Part shown: piece by piece, positions 62,140 through 64,000 of the stretch
Layout of the letters: each line of letters opens with the position of its first letter
Position numbering within the stretch: the first letter of the stretch is position 1
Assembly: GCF_900699015.1 (NCBI RefSeq)
Contig: NZ_LR217737.1
Span: 930,001 to 994,000, forward strand
DNA from: Erwinia_E haradaeae_E
GTDB taxonomy: Bacteria > Pseudomonadota > Gammaproteobacteria > Enterobacterales > Enterobacteriaceae
Length of the DNA: 64,000 bases
Direction: 5' to 3'
Notes under the pieces: model-generated
The model's input: the letters and a program-made list of their open reading frames with translations, nothing else
Database searches by the model: none
What the model was told of the DNA's origin: nothing
Position numbers and translations under genes: made by a program

Positions 62140-62967
62140 ATGTTCTACTGGGGTAAAATATTAGGATTATTTTGGGGATTGCTATCTGGATCAAGCCTCT
62201 GGAGTATACTAATTGGTATACTAATAGGACATATATTTGATAAAACTCGCTGTCCTGATAATCAATATACCACTTTTGACCAACAAAAACGGCAATCGTT
62301 GTTCTTTCAAACAACCTTTCAAGTTTTGGGGCACCTCACAAAATCTAAAGGACGAGTCACAGACAAAGATATTGAAATTGCCTCCAATCTTATGGATCGA
62401 ATGAAGTTACATGGAGATAGCCGACAAGAAGCACAACGAGCTTTCCGCGAAGGAAAAAAAATAGATTACCCTATTCGCGATAAATTACGTGAGCTACGTA
62501 TGTCCTCCTCTGGTCGTTTTGATTTACTTAGAATGTTTCTTGAAATCCAGATTCAAGCAGCATTTGCCGATGGATTACTTCATCCAAATGAACGTGAAAT
62601 ATTATATGTGATTGCTGAAGAACTGGGTATATCCTATACACAATTTGAACAATTCATACAAATGATGGAAAGTGGGAAGCAGTTTAGTCACACATATTAC
62701 AATGACAATAATTCACATTATGAAGAGAAGTGTCATCCAGATAAAAAATCACCAACTCTTAAAGATGCCTGTACTATGCTCGGCGTATCAATTAATGATG
62801 ATTTTACTATAATAAAACGAGCATATCGTAAAAGAATGAGCGAACACCATCCAGACAAGTTAGTAGCAAAAGGTCTGCCTCCAGAAATGATGGAAATGGC
62901 AAAACAAAAAACACAAGCTATTCAAGAAGCATATGATCTTATCAAACGAGAAAAAGGTTTTAAGTAG
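62140..62967 (+). CDS. djlA: Membrane-anchored DnaJ-like co-chaperone DjlA
   Basis: Inner-membrane J-protein that recruits DnaK; linked to the Rcs envelope stress pathway in E. coli. 275 aa (E. coli 271). N-terminal membrane helix about residues 6-31 with glycines (LFWGLLSGSSLW), FDKTR, a TerB-like middle (FQVLGHLTKSKGRVTDKDIEIAS, RFDLLRMFLEIQIQAAFADG), a low-similarity hydrophilic linker, and a C-terminal J domain with HPD at 237-239 and the end LIKREKGFK. GAGGAG lies four bases before the ATG. Divergent from lptD, as in E. coli; rluA and rapA are missing. Confidence 0.96.
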   Translation: MFYWGKILGLFWGLLSGSSLWSILIGILIGHIFDKTRCPDNQYTTFDQQKRQSLFFQTTFQVLGHLTKSKGRVTDKDIEIASNLMDRMKLHGDSRQEAQRAFREGKKIDYPIRDKLRELRMSSSGRFDLLRMFLEIQIQAAFADGLLHPNEREILYVIAEELGISYTQFEQFIQMMESGKQFSHTYYNDNNSHYEEKCHPDKKSPTLKDACTMLGVSINDDFTIIKRAYRKRMSEHHPDKLVAKGLPPEMMEMAKQKTQAIQEAYDLIKREKGFK

Positions 62968-64000
62968 CTACCAATTCTACTTCAAAGCTCTATTAAAATT
63001 TAATGCCATAAAACTGAAGAATTATAGTATAGACGATGTACAGCGTTATCTATCTACTGTAAAATAATGGATAAGCTAGTATCCATAGATACTGAAGTCA
63101 TATTTATCATTATAAAGATAAATTATCTTATTTACTTGAACTAAATCAATAATTGATTAATTGCACTAGTTATTACATATTAAATCTATAATTTGATTCA
63201 TCAAAATCTTAAATTAAAATTTTGAATACCACTCTTAAATTCATCTAAATTTTAGAGAGAAACTGATATTGGACCTGTTACCTCAAATAGTTTTTCATAT
63301 TATATAATAGCTAATTTAGCTAAAACGATATCAATCAGCATAAGATATTTGTTTTAAAAAATTAAAATTATATTACAAAATTCAGATATTTGTTATATTG
63401 TTTGGACAGATGCATACAATTAATCTATGATAATAAAATCTACTAAAAGTACTATGAATATTTTCAAAGATTAAATGCTTCAATATAGACAATATATAAA
63501 TTTCACATAGAAGTTCACCTTTGTGAATCTATTATAAATAAATATAACTATTATATTTTTTTAAACTAATACTCTTAATCTATAAGATCTTTTTGTAATA
63601 GAAAATCAAATATAATTGTTAATATAATCATTAGATACTAAGAAATACTCTTCTAATTATCATTTCTCTTAATCTATATCAATCAATTTACCTATCAATC
63701 TATACTAATTCTCTACATAGATCTATACCAAAAATAGCATTTTTTATCAAAAATAAATTACTAACTTTTATCCTCAAAATCTCTACTAATTATTAGTCAT
63801 AATTCTTCTAATATTAGAACTTATATCATACACGATGATATCGATAACAAGTAGAATACCTAAAGACAATATTTTCTGTCAAAAAACAGATACTGAATCA
63901 CAAGTGTACTCATCAATATGTTATAATCATCAGCAATTAATAGGATTATATAACTAATATCATATCAACTCACTACTATGATATTTATCATCACCAAACT
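62968..64000. other. Gene-free stretch to the window end
   Basis: About 1 kb of AT-rich DNA beyond djlA without an open frame, RNA or notable repeat. Confidence 0.6.

Overview
The window reads as a chromosome segment of a long-term, AT-rich gammaproteobacterial (Enterobacterales-like) insect-type endosymbiont. Every gene I can name aligns closely with its E. coli counterpart, often to the residue in length (Hda 233 aa, QueE 223, HolC 147, CysC 201, MetK 384, CysD 302, CysN 475). Short enteric runs of gene order survive: msbA-lpxK, rmuC-ubiE-ubiJ-ubiB, pepA-holC, queE/queD/cysJIH, cysDNC-ftsB-ispDF, lptD-surA facing djlA, tRNA-Ser-tRNA-Arg. These are separated by 0.5 to 2.4 kb of very AT-rich DNA with no recognisable genes. 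Adding up the genes listed here gives about 56% coding. I see no insertion sequences, phage genes, CRISPR or rRNA genes. I cannot fix the genus from this window.

Layout. 1-5.5 kb: 5'-part of trpS (minus), metG lacking its C-terminal domain, folA, tRNA-Ala(GGC). 7.8-11.7 kb: lpxK and msbA (lipid A phosphorylation and export), then tsaB. 12-15.8 kb: tRNA-Trp, tRNA-Glu and murI, all on the minus strand in the order left behind when an rRNA operon erodes. 18-20.1 kb: tRNA-Arg, tRNA-Ser, and a ProP-type transporter without its coiled-coil tail. 21.7-28.7 kb: rpmE, rmuC and the ubiquinone genes ubiE-ubiJ-ubiB. 31-33.4 kb: bioD and hda; hda appears to keep the rare CUG start known from E. coli. 34.3-36.5 kb: a 724-aa autotransporter with seven repeats spaced exactly 50 residues apart. 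38.2-43.4 kb: metK, pepA, holC, queE, queD. 44.7-54.3 kb: the complete assimilatory sulfate reduction set cysJIH, cysG, cysDNC. 54.4-56 kb: a shortened ftsB, ispD, ispF. 56.9-63 kb: surA and lptD (minus), djlA (plus).

How it fits together. The cell keeps a lipopolysaccharide outer membrane (LpxK, MsbA, LptD, SurA, DjlA), peptidoglycan precursor supply (MurI), aerobic respiration via ubiquinone, isoprenoid synthesis, biotin and folate steps, queuosine synthesis, and the energetically costly pathway from sulfate to sulfide. That last pathway, with MetK and BioD, is what one expects from a symbiont supplying sulfur amino acids and vitamins to a host. Hda and HolC show that clamp-linked control of replication initiation is retained. 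The one gene that is not housekeeping is the repeat autotransporter, which is the best candidate for something new here.
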